NCBI RefSeq assembly: GCF_030406905.1
Contig: NZ_CP129137.1
Location: 2,793,001 to 2,857,000 of the forward strand
Length of the DNA: 64,000 nucleotides
Direction of reading: 5' to 3'
Source: Streptomyces sp. HUAS CB01
Lineage (GTDB): Bacteria; Actinomycetota; Actinomycetes; Streptomycetales; Streptomycetaceae
Shown here: positions 1 to 9,489 of the stretch, one piece after another
Numbering within the stretch: position 1 is the first letter of the stretch
Layout: each line of letters opens with the position of its first letter
Translations under genes and position numbers: made by a program
The notes under the pieces: model-generated
The model's database searches: none
What the model was told of the DNA's origin: nothing
What the model saw: only the letters and a program-made list of their open reading frames with translations

Positions 1-3000
1 CATGCCCCATCTCGGCTGCCGCCTCACGCGGGGGCATGGCGCGTACCTTCTCGTCGAACAGCGGCGACGCCAATGACACCGGAGCGATCACCTGGTCGAT
101 CTCGGGGCCCTCCAGATGCTCGGCGATCAGCGCGCGCACCTTGCGCCCGTATGTGCGCATCGTGAAGGACCCGCCCGCCGCGTCACGGTGGAGGGTGCGG
201 ATGCGCTTCTGCAGCAGGCCCCAGCGACGTGCGTCGCCCAGATGGTCCAGGCCGTCCTCATGCGGCAGCACCCGCTCCAGGACGGTGAGGAAGTGGTGCA
301 ACACCTCGTCGAAGCCCTGGCGGGTCGATTCGTCGTCGAAGGCGAGGGCGGCGGAGCGCACGGCGGCGAAGTCGACGAGGTCGGCGTCGGTGACGCCGAC
401 CTGAGCGCTGAGGTAGCGGCGCACCGCCTCGGCCGCCGGCTCCAGACCGTCGATCTCCTCTGCCATGCTGCGCATCGTGTCGTCGACGTCCTCCTTCCGG
501 TAGTCGGCGAGTGCGCTGCTCAGGTGCTCGAAGACGCCGTAGTAGTCGACGACGTACCCGACCTTCTTGTCCGTCATCGGCCGGTTCACCCGGGCCACTG
601 CCTGGAGCAGTTCGGCATCCCGGATCGGGCGGTCCAGGTAGAGCGCCTGTTCACGCGGCGCGTCGAACCCCGTGAGCAGCATGGACTTGACGATCAGGAA
701 GGCCACGGGGCTCTCCGGGTGCACCGGGTCGGGGCCGATGGCCGATGCCTCCGGCTGCTCCACTCCTTCCTGTGACCACGGGTTGTCCCCCATGCCGCCC
801 GGCTCCTGCGTCTCCTGCACCGGGGAGTGGAACGGGGTGGTGGCGACCCACTCGGGCTCTGGCGGCGGCGTGGGGAACGCCTCGTGGAAGCGCTCGATGT
901 ACGCCGCCTGCCGCACCGGGTCCGTCCAGTAAAGCCACCGGCGCCACTTGCGCTCCTTGCCCGGCGAGATGACGGGCACGAAGTCGATCCGGCGCAGCAG
1001 TGAACGGAACTGGTACGCCTGGAACAGATAACGCGTGCGCGAGGGCAGCTCGTCGAGAGGGATTCCGGCGACCGACTCCGGCCGGAACGCGGCCAACTCC
1101 ACCATCAGAGCGTCCCGCGCGGCACGCAGCGCGTGGTGGTACTCGACGGCCGCTTTCCGACTCACTGCGGCGACCTGCGCCTTGAACCCTCCGCCGGGCA
1201 GCACCGTCGTCACCCAGTGCTCCAGCATGTCCTCGGCCTTGGCCCGGATCATCGGCGTCGACTCGGCGACGTCCCGCTCGGTGGGCCAGCGGTTCAGCAG
1301 CTCGCGCCGCTCCTCGTCGGTGCGGTCTTGGATGAGGTCCTCGAAGTTCCGGTCCAGACCGTCCTTGTCGAAGACCTGCCCCTCGCCGGTACGGCCCTCG
1401 TAGCGGATCCGCACGACGACGCCGTCGTTCTCGGCGTCTGCCATCCGGTACATGTCCAGGAATTTCCGGTCCGGTCCACCGCTGAAGATCCGGCGGGTGT
1501 CCTCGGCCTTGCCCGTCATGATCGGGGTGCCGGTGAAGCCGATTTTCGCCGCGTTGGGGATCGCCTTGCGCAGGGCGGCATGCAGCAGGCTCGTGTGCGA
1601 CCGGTGTGCCTCGTCGACGAGGACGAGGATGTCCGGGGAGGTGTTGCACTCGGGAAAGTTCGGCGCCGACGGCAACTTCGCCGCCCGCCGCTCCCGTCGG
1701 GCCTTCTCGGCATCGTCGTACTCGGCAGCCAGATCCCGCTCGTCGCCGTCCCCGTCCGCCTCCGCCGCGAAGGCGAATCCTCCGGCACCGTACTTCTGGA
1801 TCATCGCGAACACGATCCGCCGGCCGCCGTCCCTCAGCAGCCCCTGCATCTGGGTCGCGGTCTTGGCGGTCTCCACCTCGGACTCGCTCAGCTTGAGCGT
1901 ACGGGCCAACTGCTCCTGCAACTGGGTACGGTCCGTGACCACGACCACCATGAACTCGCTGAGTCGGTGGTGCAGATGCATCCGGCGGACGAGGAACGTC
2001 ATGGTGAGGCTCTTGCCGGAGCCCTGGGTATGCCAGATGAGACCGCCGCGCTCGTCCTCGAGGACCGGTCCGCCACGCGTCTTGCCCGTGAGCAGCTTGC
2101 GGACCGCCTTCTCGGCAGCCCGGTACTGCTGGTGCCGTGCGACGGCCTTGACGGTACGGCTGCCGCCCGACTCGGTCTGAACGGGCAGAGGGATCACGTA
2201 GTGGCGCACGACCCTCAGCAACGCGGCCGGACGCAGGACGACACCCACCAGCATGTGCCGCTCGTTGAGCTTGCCGATGCCGTCGGGCAGTTCGGCGGTG
2301 AGAGTCGCCTTGCTCTCCGGCTCGATGCTCCGCCAGGGGTGGAAATGCTCCGGGGTGGACGTGACCGTGCCGAGGTACGCGGTCTCGGCCGTGGCCGCGA
2401 CGAGCAGTTGGACGGTACGGAAGAGCTCCGGAACCCCGGCGGGCAGCGCCAGGTCCGTCGCGTCCCGTTCGTCGTCGGGCAGCGGGTCTCCCGCGTAGTG
2501 CCGCAGGTCGAGGACGGCATCGCGGATCGGGTCGGCGAGGTCGGGGCTCTTGCACTCGACGGCGACGAGCGGAATCCCGTTCACGAAGAGGACGATGTCG
2601 AGGATCGACACCTCGCCGGAGCGGTTCCGCACGTGGAGCTGGTCGACGACGGTGAACTCGTTGCGCCCGGTGCGGTCCTCGTGCCACTCGATGTACTGGA
2701 CGATGGCGGAGGGTCCGCCGTGCTCGGTGGAGGGACCGGCGAGGAGCAGCCCGCTGAGGAGCAGGTCGGTGGCGGCGAAATTGGCCTTGTCGATGCCGGC
2801 GCCGAGGGACACGGACGCAAGCTCGCTGATGGAGCGTCTGACGTCCGTCTCGCCCATCCACGGCTCGCCGTCGGCGGCACGGAGGTTGATGCGGCGCAGC
2901 GCCTTGCCGAGCGTGTCGACGAAGAACGGGGCATCTGCATCGAGGGTGCCGACGTCCTTGCCCGGGACGTGCGTCCAGCCCATCGCCCGGAGCTGCGCGA

Positions 3001-3046
3001 CGGTCGGCCGCTCCACCTCGTCCCGCTCGACCTGCATTGCCGCCAT
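1..3046 (-). CDS. hsdR: Type I restriction endonuclease subunit R (partial, C-terminus off the left edge)
   Basis: The reading frame is open from an ATG at 3046 down to the window edge (about 1015 codons), so the C-terminal end is missing. HsdR is the motor and nuclease subunit of a type I restriction enzyme and works with HsdM and HsdS encoded upstream on the same strand. Visible: an N-terminal nuclease motif VECKSP (E164, K166), Walker A GSGKS at about 342-346 inside IWHTQGSGKSLTM, a DEAH box at about 478-481 (LVDEAHRSH), the helicase motif FTGTPI, and a late-helicase stretch AVARVNRP. The start MAAMQVERDEVERPTVAQLRAMGW is chosen because it begins the typical HsdR N-terminal fold. It is separated from hsdM/hsdS by a plus-strand regulator pair and two small genes, so it probably has its own promoter or is read from the small genes. 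Confidence 0.95.
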   Translation of the reverse strand, partial: MAAMQVERDEVERPTVAQLRAMGWTHVPGKDVGTLDADAPFFVDTLGKALRRINLRAADGEPWMGETDVRRSISELASVSLGAGIDKANFAATDLLLSGLLLAGPSTEHGGPSAIVQYIEWHEDRTGRNEFTVVDQLHVRNRSGEVSILDIVLFVNGIPLVAVECKSPDLADPIRDAVLDLRHYAGDPLPDDERDATDLALPAGVPELFRTVQLLVAATAETAYLGTVTSTPEHFHPWRSIEPESKATLTAELPDGIGKLNERHMLVGVVLRPAALLRVVRHYVIPLPVQTESGGSRTVKAVARHQQYRAAEKAVRKLLTGKTRGGPVLEDERGGLIWHTQGSGKSLTMTFLVRRMHLHHRLSEFMVVVVTDRTQLQEQLARTLKLSESEVETAKTATQMQGLLRDGGRRIVFAMIQKYGAGGFAFAAEADGDGDERDLAAEYDDAEKARRERRAAKLPSAPNFPECNTSPDILVLVDEAHRSHTSLLHAALRKAIPNAAKIGFTGTPIMTGKAEDTRRIFSGGPDRKFLDMYRMADAENDGVVVRIRYEGRTGEGQVFDKDGLDRNFEDLIQDRTDEERRELLNRWPTERDVAESTPMIRAKAEDMLEHWVTTVLPGGGFKAQVAAVSRKAAVEYHHALRAARDALMVELAAFRPESVAGIPLDELPSRTRYLFQAYQFRSLLRRIDFVPVISPGKERKWRRWLYWTDPVRQAAYIERFHEAFPTPPPEPEWVATTPFHSPVQETQEPGGMGDNPWSQEGVEQPEASAIGPDPVHPESPVAFLIVKSMLLTGFDAPREQALYLDRPIRDAELLQAVARVNRPMTDKKVGYVVDYYGVFEHLSSALADYRKEDVDDTMRSMAEEIDGLEPAAEAVRRYLSAQVGVTDADLVDFAAVRSAALAFDDESTRQGFDEVLHHFLTVLERVLPHEDGLDHLGDARRWGLLQKRIRTLHRDAAGGSFTMRTYGRKVRALIAEHLEGPEIDQVIAPVSLASPLFDEKVRAMPPREAAAEMGH

Positions 3047-3144
3047 GCCCCCACGCCCCTCGCCCGCCGCCACACCCGTGCAGGTGATCCATTCTGTGCG
3101 ATGGGCGGGCGACGGGCGAGAGTTTCAGCCGCTTGGGCCACCTG

Positions 3145-3456
3145 CTATTCGGGGTGGTCGGCGCGGACTGGAACGGTGTGCCGGGCACCCCGGCTCCACG
3201 CGATGCGGTGCACGTCGCGCAGGGACTCCACAAGTCGGGCGATGACATAGCGGAGCTGCTCGGGGGTAGCGGAGCGGTCACCCAGGAGGTCGTCGGTGTG
3301 ATCGAGGAGATCGGCGGCCATGCCGAGCTGCACGCTTTCGATGTTGTCGGCGAGGCGTGAGACATAGCCGTCACCGTCGCCGATGAGGTAGCAGGGCTTG
3401 CCCTCGGCCCCGGTCCAGGGAAGCAGGCGAAGTGCCTCCGTGGTGTGACGGATCAC
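3145..3456 (-). CDS. Small hypothetical protein (103 aa)
   Basis: The GTG start at 3456 overlaps the stop of the upstream small gene in a GTGA arrangement, so the two are translationally coupled. The protein begins VIRHTTEALRLLPWTG and is acidic and helix-rich in its C-terminal half. It resembles unknown proteins that I associate with Scr1-type XRE/DUF397 regulator pairs in Streptomyces. It has no catalytic motif, signal peptide or membrane segment. It ends about 100 bp upstream of hsdR on the same strand. A longer frame upstream of the GTG is Pro/Arg-rich and out of phase with the preceding gene, so I reject it. Function unknown. Confidence 0.7.
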   Translation of the reverse strand: MIRHTTEALRLLPWTGAEGKPCYLIGDGDGYVSRLADNIESVQLGMAADLLDHTDDLLGDRSATPEQLRYVIARLVESLRDVHRIAWSRGARHTVPVRADHPE

Positions 3457-3746
3457 GCCGCCACCTCCCGTCCGTGGATGACGCACGGGCCGATGTCGAC
3501 GCCGTGAACCGTGAGCCAGAGGGCCCGGCGACGGGCCCGCTGGCGGCGGGCCTCGGCCTGGCGGCGTTCGTGGGCGAGGAGGTAGGGACGTACGAGGGGG
3601 CTGTCCTCGCCTCGGTAGTACGGGGTGGGGGCGTGGGTGGGGCGGGGCGGAAGCGGCAGCCGAGGCGCGGGGCGGTGGTCTACGGCTGGCGGAGGCCACA
3701 GGAGCCTCCGGAGCGGGTCGATCAGTCGGGCGATACAGTGCGACAC
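3453..3746 (-). CDS. Small basic hypothetical protein (97 aa)
   Basis: Starts with GTG at 3746 after a GGAG ribosome binding site. The protein begins MSHCIARLIDPLRRLLWPPP, followed by a proline-rich segment and a basic, probably helical stretch (HERRQAEARRQRARRRALW). It couples by GTGA overlap to the next small gene and is divergent from the XRE/DUF397 pair across a 200-bp promoter region. Such small arginine-rich proteins recur next to XRE/DUF397 loci in Streptomyces (my recollection). No function can be assigned from the sequence. Confidence 0.65.
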   Translation of the reverse strand: MSHCIARLIDPLRRLLWPPPAVDHRPAPRLPLPPRPTHAPTPYYRGEDSPLVRPYLLAHERRQAEARRQRARRRALWLTVHGVDIGPCVIHGREVAA

Positions 3747-3750
3747 GTCA

Positions 3751-3769
3751 TCAACTCCTGGTTAGTTGA
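3751..3769. promoter_or_regulatory. Inverted repeat in the divergent promoter of the small genes and the XRE/DUF397 pair
   Basis: TCAACT - 7 bp - AGTTGA, perfect 6-bp arms, just upstream of the GTG at 3746 and overlapping its ribosome binding site. It lies in the roughly 200-bp divergent region 3747-3945. It could be an operator for the neighbouring XRE regulator; that is inference. Confidence 0.35.
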
Positions 3770-3945
3770 GGGCCACGCCCCCGGACCGTTCACGTCGGTC
3801 GCGGGGGTCTGTGCTTGCGGCTCTCCCGGGCGGTTCCGGCGGGCCAACTCGCTCTGTAGCGATTCATTCACAGCCTGAGACCGGTAGGACTACCCTGACC
3901 AGGGGGTTCGGTGTGACAGAGCGCTTGTCTCAAGGGAGTTGACGG

Positions 3946-4740
3946 ATGAGCAACGTCTACGGGGAGTGGCTGAAGGCCCAACGTGAGGCCGCCGACCTCA
4001 CCCAACAGGAACTGGCCGACATCGCGTTCATGACCCGCTCGCATATCGCGCACATCGAGGCGGGCCGCCGCACGCCGTCGAAGGAGGACGCGAAGCGGCT
4101 GGACAGGGCGCTGGGCACGGGGGACGTGCTGAGCAGCTTCCTGCCGCAGGAGGACGTGGCGGTCGCGGACTACTTCGAGACGGCGCGGCAGCTGGAGCAA
4201 CAAGCGACGGTGATCCAGGAGTTCGCGCTCTCGCTCGTGCCCGGCATCCTCCAGACGGAGGGGTACGCGCGTGCCGTTCTGCGGCCTGGTGCCACCCCTC
4301 GGAGTGAAGAGGAATGTGACAGGCTCCTCGTCACACGGCTGGAGCGAGGGCAGGTCCTCTCCAACCCAGTTACTCCACTGGTCTGCGTTCTCTTGGATGA
4401 GGCGGTACTGCGCCGCCATGTCGGGAACCACAAGATCATGTCGGAGCAACTGAACCACATCGTTCGCATGGCAGAGAGCGAACGTGTTCGAGTGCACGTC
4501 CTTCCCTTCGGAGTCGGCTACCACCAGTTGCTCCAAGGGATGCTGTCGCTGATGACGTTCGACGACCAGCCCCCCGTTGCCTACGGCGAGGGTGTCCTCA
4601 TGGGCAGGTTGCACGACTCCCCCGCCCTGGTTGAGACCATGCAACGCACCTACACTCTCGCCTTGGGCGACGCGCTCCCCCGCAAGGAATCGGTCGCCCT
4701 ACTGAAAGCGACAGCGAAGGATTACGGGCAACATGACTGA
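3946..4740 (+). CDS. Scr1-family XRE transcriptional regulator (HTH + DUF5753)
   Basis: A 264-residue protein with an N-terminal XRE helix-turn-helix (about residues 7-60, LTQQELADIAFMTRSHIAHIEAGRRTPS). A DUF5753 sensor-like domain follows (FALSLVPGILQTEGYARAVL, then LDEAVLRRHVG). This is the architecture of Streptomyces regulators that work with a DUF397 partner, and the partner overlaps its 3' end. It lies head-on between hsdS and hsdR, on the opposite strand. Targets are unknown; possibilities are the local restriction genes or its own divergent promoter. Confidence 0.9.
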   Translation: MSNVYGEWLKAQREAADLTQQELADIAFMTRSHIAHIEAGRRTPSKEDAKRLDRALGTGDVLSSFLPQEDVAVADYFETARQLEQQATVIQEFALSLVPGILQTEGYARAVLRPGATPRSEEECDRLLVTRLERGQVLSNPVTPLVCVLLDEAVLRRHVGNHKIMSEQLNHIVRMAESERVRVHVLPFGVGYHQLLQGMLSLMTFDDQPPVAYGEGVLMGRLHDSPALVETMQRTYTLALGDALPRKESVALLKATAKDYGQHD

Positions 4741-4948
4741 CGGCATCGTCCCGAACGCGGCTGCATTGATCGGTTGGCGCAAGTCGTCCTACAGCAGCGG
4801 GGATGGTGGAAGCTGCGTCGAGGTCCTGGACGACTACCCGTCAGGCGTCCCGGTCCGCGACTCCAAGGATCCGCACGGACCTGCGCTGGTCTTCCCGTGC
4901 GCCGTCTGGGACAGCTTCGTGGAGGCCCTGAAGGAAAACTGCGTCTGA
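4733..4948 (+). CDS. DUF397 domain-containing protein
   Basis: A 71-residue protein with the DUF397 signature (GWRKSSYSSGDGGSCVEVLDD, then VPVRDSKDPHGPALVF). Its ATG overlaps the XRE gene by 8 bp, so the two are co-translated. DUF397 proteins are small partners of Scr1-type XRE regulators, a common pair in Streptomyces development and antibiotic control. The stop ends one base before the convergent end of hsdS, leaving no intergenic space between the two transcription units. Confidence 0.92.
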   Translation: MTDGIVPNAAALIGWRKSSYSSGDGGSCVEVLDDYPSGVPVRDSKDPHGPALVFPCAVWDSFVEALKENCV

Positions 4949-4949
4949 C

Positions 4950-6143
4950 TCAGGCGCTGCCGCCCAGCAGGTCGCTCACCATGCCTCGCTTGAAGTCCCT
5001 CAGCTTCGCGAGCTCTGCCTCGTCAAGGCGCTGCTGCACCGTAACCGCCGCCAACCGCTTAAGGATGGCCAACTGCTCCGTAACCGCGAGTCGAGGGAAT
5101 GGACAGTCGCGAACGTCCTCCCCATTGATGCTGGCCTGAGAAATGGCACTCTTCGCGCGCACCCGAAAGTGCTTCCTCGACAGCACGTCACCCAGCCACA
5201 TTTCAACAAAGGCGGGAACGGCTCGGTCAGCGCGAATCTTGCATCGCATCATGTTCGACTCGAACACGGTAGGCTCAGCCAGTTCACGGACTGCTGTTGA
5301 TTTCCCGACCAGTTCGGGGGTGTTGACACGGTTGATGACAATGTCGCCGACCGCGAGCCCGTAACGGCTGACCTCTGTTTTCGTAGTCGAAATGCGAAGC
5401 AGATTCCTCGTGAAATCCGATGGCCCCCCTCTAAAGCTTTCGATACGAACAATGGGAGTACCCTCGACCCCGTAGGAAGATGCAGATTTGTAAATCCCGT
5501 TCTGGGGGCCGTACTCGATAACATCCTCGAATGAACCCACCCCGACACCAGCGAGCTGTGCAGCGGTCATCCCCGTCCTGAGCTGCTCCAACTTTACGAG
5601 GGACCTCTCGACGGCACGCTCCTGCGCCGATACAGATTCGATCAACTCGACGATCCGTCGCTGCTCAGACAACGGCCTCACCGGAAACAGCAGCGCTCCG
5701 AACCGGTTTCCGCCAAGGTGCGAAATGCTCGTCTTCTCTGCAACGCTGGCAAAAACACCCTGGGCCCGCCACCGCACAAACACCGCTTGCGCATATTCTG
5801 AGAGAACCTCACCTCCTGGGCGAAACCTGATCAGCGTGTTCTGGAAGCAATAGGCTCCCGGAGCGCCCGTGTAAATTGCGCTACGTCCCACCATCCGAAG
5901 GTTCTCCTGCCCTTCGTTGAGCAGGATGTCTCCTGGACGCAGCCCATATACCTCACGCTCCGTTCGCGAGAACCCCATTGTCTTGATGTCGGACAGATCG
6001 ATCTGCCCTTCGTAGACGTTGGCGACTCTCAGGTAAGGATGCTGCCCCGCAGCGTCTCGGCTGCTCGGCGAGAGCTGCTTGCCCATGCGCACCTCGCCGA
6101 TTTCCCGTACGGGAACCCAACGGATCCCGGCGTCAGCTGACAT
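4950..6143 (-). CDS. hsdS: Type I restriction-modification specificity subunit S
   Basis: 397 residues from an ATG at 6143, which lies inside the last codons of hsdM (11-bp overlap, translational coupling). Two target-recognition domains are visible: about residues 1-190, with the conserved spacer [29 protein letters not shown], and about 200-397, with a second helical spacer [32 protein letters not shown]. This defines the DNA sequence recognised by the HsdM/HsdR complex. The gene has clearly lower G+C than its neighbours (short stretches counted by hand are about 55-58%), as expected for exchanged recognition domains or recent transfer. A longer frame starting at 6185 lies wholly inside hsdM and is unlikely. 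Confidence 0.94.
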   Translation of the reverse strand: MSADAGIRWVPVREIGEVRMGKQLSPSSRDAAGQHPYLRVANVYEGQIDLSDIKTMGFSRTEREVYGLRPGDILLNEGQENLRMVGRSAIYTGAPGAYCFQNTLIRFRPGGEVLSEYAQAVFVRWRAQGVFASVAEKTSISHLGGNRFGALLFPVRPLSEQRRIVELIESVSAQERAVERSLVKLEQLRTGMTAAQLAGVGVGSFEDVIEYGPQNGIYKSASSYGVEGTPIVRIESFRGGPSDFTRNLLRISTTKTEVSRYGLAVGDIVINRVNTPELVGKSTAVRELAEPTVFESNMMRCKIRADRAVPAFVEMWLGDVLSRKHFRVRAKSAISQASINGEDVRDCPFPRLAVTEQLAILKRLAAVTVQQRLDEAELAKLRDFKRGMVSDLLGGSA

Positions 6144-8736
6144 AGCCCAGCTCCTCCAGGAACCCGTCCAACGTCGCCGCCACACGCTCGCGCTCCGCGC
6201 GGATCTCCGTCAGCGACACCGCGTACTTGTCCGCCCACGCCCCACACACGTCGACCAACTCCCGCCGACGCCGCACCACATGCCCCTCCAGCTTCCCCGC
6301 CAAGTCATCCCGCAGCAGCTCCAGCACCACCCGGCGCTCCCCCTCCGGGTCCTCCGCGTACCGCTGCCGAGCGGCAATCAGCCTCGGCGGGTCCTCGGTC
6401 AATTTGGTCGGGTCCGGCCACGGCGTGAACCAGAACTCCGCCTCCAGCTTCTTGATGCGCGCCGCGGCCTTCGTGCGTTCCTTCTTCACGTGCGCCAGCT
6501 CCGCGAGCTGCTCCACGCTCAGCTCGGCCTGCTCCCGTGTGACATCGTCCTCGTCACCATCAGCCTCACCGTCCTCCGACGGTTCCGGCTCCGCGTTGAG
6601 TTCCTTCCACCGGGCATCCAGCTCCGTCTTGCGCGCGTCCGCCTCGGCCAGTTCCGTCAGGAACTCCGGCACGATCGCGGCGACCACCTTGTGGGCGTAC
6701 GCCTGGCGCCGCTCCGCAGCCGTGCGCTTGCGCAGCTTCTTCGTCTTCGGGTCCTGTTCCGGCGCGAGTAGCGTCTCCACGTTCTCGACCCAGCCGTCCA
6801 GCACTCCGGCGAAGCCGTTCTCCGACAAGGCCAGCAGGTCGTACTTCGCCTCGTACCACCAGCCGGCCACCGCGCCCGCCAACGCGTACCGGTCGAGCAA
6901 GCCGATGCCGCCCAGCCGCTCCACGAACGATTCGATCAGGGAGCCGCGTACGGCCATAAGGGCCGCCTTGCGCTCCGACGCCGTCAGGTCGGCAAGCCGC
7001 TCGGGCGTGGCGGCCACCGCCTCCAGGTGGCGGGCCTCTTCCTCCCACCACTTGGCGAACGCGACACGCAGCGCCTCCTCACGGGGACGCGCCAGCTCCG
7101 CGAGCCGGGCCGCGTCCGGGCGCTCGCCCTCCGGGAGGAAGTCCACATACTCCGGGTCCAACGGCTCCCGCTCCGCGAACAGGTCCTCCAGCCCGATCTC
7201 GTACGCGTCGAGCAGTTCCCTCTTCGCCTCGATCTCCGCACGCGGCATCCCGCCCACCAAGTGCGCCCGCACATCCTGCGGCTCCGGTGGAGGCGTGTTG
7301 TCCACGTACCGGCGGATGTTGAGGTTGTAGTCGTTCTCCCGCAGCTCCTCGCGCTTGACCACGCGCGCGAAGCCGGGAACGTTTTCGTACTCGCGGAACG
7401 TGGTGACGATCTTCTCCGCGTGCTCGGGAAGCAGCACGTTCTGCGCCCGCTCCGCGTGGAACTCGCGATCCGCGTTGATGAAGAGGACCCGGCCGTCCCG
7501 CTGCGGGTCCTTCTTGCCAGGCGGGCGGAGTACCAGGATGCAGGCGGGGATGCCGGTCCCGTAGAAGAGGTTCGGAGCGAGGCCGATAACCGCCTCGATC
7601 GCGTCCTGCTCGATCAGCTCGGACCGGATGTCCTGCTCACCGCCGCCCCGGAACAGCACGCCGTGCGGCATGACCGTGATGACCATGCCGCCGTGCCCCT
7701 CCCGCTTGGTCATCCAGAGCATGTGCTGGAGGAACATCAGGTCGGCCTTGCCGCGTTCACTCGTCTCGCCGTACTTCGCCCGCTCCGCCTTGTGCGGGAA
7801 GTCGGTAAGCGAGTAGTCCATCGAGAACGGCGGATTGCTCAGGACCCCGTCGAACCGGTCCGCATCCGACTTCGGCGTGTGCGCCGGCTCGGACAGCGTG
7901 TCGCCCGTCCGCAGGTCGAAGCGGGTGCTGACGCCGTGGAGCACCATGTTCATCGTGGACATGATCCAGGAACCGCTGTTGGCGTCCTGGCCGGCGAAAA
8001 ACATGTCCGTGGCGTCCCCGCCATGCTCTTCCACGTACTCCTTGGCATGGATGAGCATGCCGCCCGAGCCGACGCACGGGTCGTAGATCCGGGTGTTCTG
8101 CCGGGGGTCCAGCAGCTCGACCATCATGCGGACGACCGCACGCGGGGTGTAGAACTCGCCGCCCTTGCGGCCCGCCGAGTCCGCGAACTCCTTGATCAAG
8201 TACTCGTAGGCGGCGCCGATCAGGTCGGGGAACTCGAAGTCCTCCGTCCTCAGCCGCACTCGCCCGAAGTGCGCGATCAGCAGCTTCAGCCTCTGGTCGG
8301 CGAGCTTCGCCGCACCCGCGGCGGCACCTGAGCCACCGATGCGGTTGAAGTCGAGCTGGTCGAACAGGCCCTTGAGCTTGGCGTTCTGCCCCTCAAGGGC
8401 CTGGAGCGCGGGCCGCAGCCGCTCCTCGTTGACGTTGTGGATGCCGGACGAGATCCACTTCCAGCGGGCGTTCTTGGGGACGAAGAGAACACCGCGCTCG
8501 CTGTACGGGGCCGCGTCCTCCAGGAAGCTGTCCAGCAGCTCCCCCGACAGTCCCAGCTCGTTCTCCGCCTGCTCTCTGATCCGCTCGCGTGCCGCCTCGA
8601 ACTCGTCGTTGGCCCGCTTCAGGAACAGCAGACCGAAGATGTAGTCCTTGTACTCGGAGGCGTCCATCGTGCCGCGGAGGATGTCCGCGGCGGCGAAGAG
8701 ATGGCGCTCCAACTGCGCGAGCGTGAGCTTGGCCAC
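6133..8736 (-). CDS. hsdM: Type I restriction-modification DNA methyltransferase subunit M, long form
   Basis: 867 residues from a GTG at 8736 ([22 protein letters not shown]), preceded by AGGAAG. The N6-adenine methyltransferase core has motif [10 protein letters not shown] at about 219-227 and the catalytic NPPF at 301-304. Typical HsdM proteins have roughly 480-550 residues. This one has about 300 extra C-terminal residues, rich in Glu/Lys, with an acidic low-complexity stretch ([14 protein letters not shown]) and predicted coiled coil. It methylates adenine in the site read by HsdS and protects the host from HsdR. It is coupled to hsdS by an 11-bp overlap. A perfect 8-bp inverted repeat covers its ribosome binding site. 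Confidence 0.94.
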   Translation of the reverse strand: MAKLTLAQLERHLFAAADILRGTMDASEYKDYIFGLLFLKRANDEFEAARERIREQAENELGLSGELLDSFLEDAAPYSERGVLFVPKNARWKWISSGIHNVNEERLRPALQALEGQNAKLKGLFDQLDFNRIGGSGAAAGAAKLADQRLKLLIAHFGRVRLRTEDFEFPDLIGAAYEYLIKEFADSAGRKGGEFYTPRAVVRMMVELLDPRQNTRIYDPCVGSGGMLIHAKEYVEEHGGDATDMFFAGQDANSGSWIMSTMNMVLHGVSTRFDLRTGDTLSEPAHTPKSDADRFDGVLSNPPFSMDYSLTDFPHKAERAKYGETSERGKADLMFLQHMLWMTKREGHGGMVITVMPHGVLFRGGGEQDIRSELIEQDAIEAVIGLAPNLFYGTGIPACILVLRPPGKKDPQRDGRVLFINADREFHAERAQNVLLPEHAEKIVTTFREYENVPGFARVVKREELRENDYNLNIRRYVDNTPPPEPQDVRAHLVGGMPRAEIEAKRELLDAYEIGLEDLFAEREPLDPEYVDFLPEGERPDAARLAELARPREEALRVAFAKWWEEEARHLEAVAATPERLADLTASERKAALMAVRGSLIESFVERLGGIGLLDRYALAGAVAGWWYEAKYDLLALSENGFAGVLDGWVENVETLLAPEQDPKTKKLRKRTAAERRQAYAHKVVAAIVPEFLTELAEADARKTELDARWKELNAEPEPSEDGEADGDEDDVTREQAELSVEQLAELAHVKKERTKAAARIKKLEAEFWFTPWPDPTKLTEDPPRLIAARQRYAEDPEGERRVVLELLRDDLAGKLEGHVVRRRRELVDVCGAWADKYAVSLTEIRAERERVAATLDGFLEELGYVS

Positions 8737-8745
8737 GTACCCGTC

Positions 8746-8772
8746 TTCCTACGACCCGATATGACGTAGGAA
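8746..8772. promoter_or_regulatory. Inverted repeat covering the hsdM ribosome binding site
   Basis: TTCCTACG - 11 bp - CGTAGGAA, two perfect 8-bp arms, 10 to 36 bp upstream of the hsdM GTG. On the hsdM strand the proximal arm contains the AGGAA of the ribosome binding site, so folding of the leader would hide it. A third CCTACGG follows at 8774-8780. It could be an operator or an RNA switch; which one is inference. Confidence 0.45.
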
Positions 8773-8829
8773 CCCTACGGCGATCCCGGGTCGGGGTGAA
8801 AACGATCGCCCGAATTCGGTCTGCTTCCG

Positions 8830-9489
8830 TCAGTACGCGGTGATCCCGAGTCCCTTCTCGACGAACTCGAACACATCCGTGTACGGATCGCGCAGGCTCT
8901 TCGGCACATGCTCCGCATGCGCCTCGTTCATCTTCCGCGCCCGCTTCTTCGCCTCGGCGAAGCTGCCTGACGGGATCTGCTCCGGCAGCACCGTCTTGAT
9001 GTTCGCCGCGCTGCCCGCGAACGGCAGCCTGTCCGCCGCCATGTCACAGACGCCGCCGAAGGTACCGGTCACCGACTTGTGGTGGAGCAGTCTCCACACC
9101 TCGAAGCACGGGTGCGAGAAAGCAACCTCGACGCCGGCTTCACGGGCCTCCTTCAGCGCCGCGTCGATGTGATCGTGCTGATCGCGGTCGAACAGGCACC
9201 AGACCGCAGGCCAGTACTTCTTCTCCAGGCCGCTGCGTTTGGCCGCTCGCATCTCCTCGCGGATCAGCCGCACCGCCGCCTCGACGAGCTTGATCGGCTT
9301 GCGCTGCGAGCCAGGGGCCGACTGGTTGGCGATGCGGACCTCGATGCCGTTCGTACCCGCCCGCTCCCGGACGATCTTGATGTACTCGGGTTCGGTCACC
9401 CTGCCCTCGGTGAAAACGTGCACGACCTTCCGACGTCGCTCGCCCTTCTTCGCAGGGCCCAGCGAGTCCTTCCCCCTCGTGCGCGCCAT
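8830..9489 (-). CDS. rloB: RloB-like protein, putative defence effector nuclease (TOPRIM-like)
   Basis: 219 residues of the RloB family (restriction-linked ORF). It begins MARTRGKDSLGPAKKGERRRKVVHVFTEG and then has TEPEYIKIVRERAG. A central acidic motif WCLFDRDQHDH (about residue 97) fits the DxD of TOPRIM-like folds, and FSHPCFEVWRLLHH is the family signature. Its ATG overlaps the stop of the upstream ATPase gene (TGATG), so the two are translated together. Known from the family: rloA/rloB sit in hsd loci of many bacteria. Inference: an AAA ATPase sensor with a TOPRIM nuclease, comparable in layout to other ATPase-TOPRIM anti-phage systems. A 93-bp gap separates it from hsdM. Confidence 0.85.
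   Translation of the reverse strand: MARTRGKDSLGPAKKGERRRKVVHVFTEGRVTEPEYIKIVRERAGTNGIEVRIANQSAPGSQRKPIKLVEAAVRLIREEMRAAKRSGLEKKYWPAVWCLFDRDQHDHIDAALKEAREAGVEVAFSHPCFEVWRLLHHKSVTGTFGGVCDMAADRLPFAGSAANIKTVLPEQIPSGSFAEAKKRARKMNEAHAEHVPKSLRDPYTDVFEFVEKGLGITAY

Noticed and set aside
1133..3250. 705-codon plus-strand frame antisense to hsdR
   Set aside because: No domain character; typical antisense open frame in high-GC DNA.
651..3374. 907-codon open frame on the minus strand
   Set aside because: Arg/Ala/Gly/Pro-rich shadow of hsdR; the true hsdR frame has all restriction-helicase motifs and runs off the edge.
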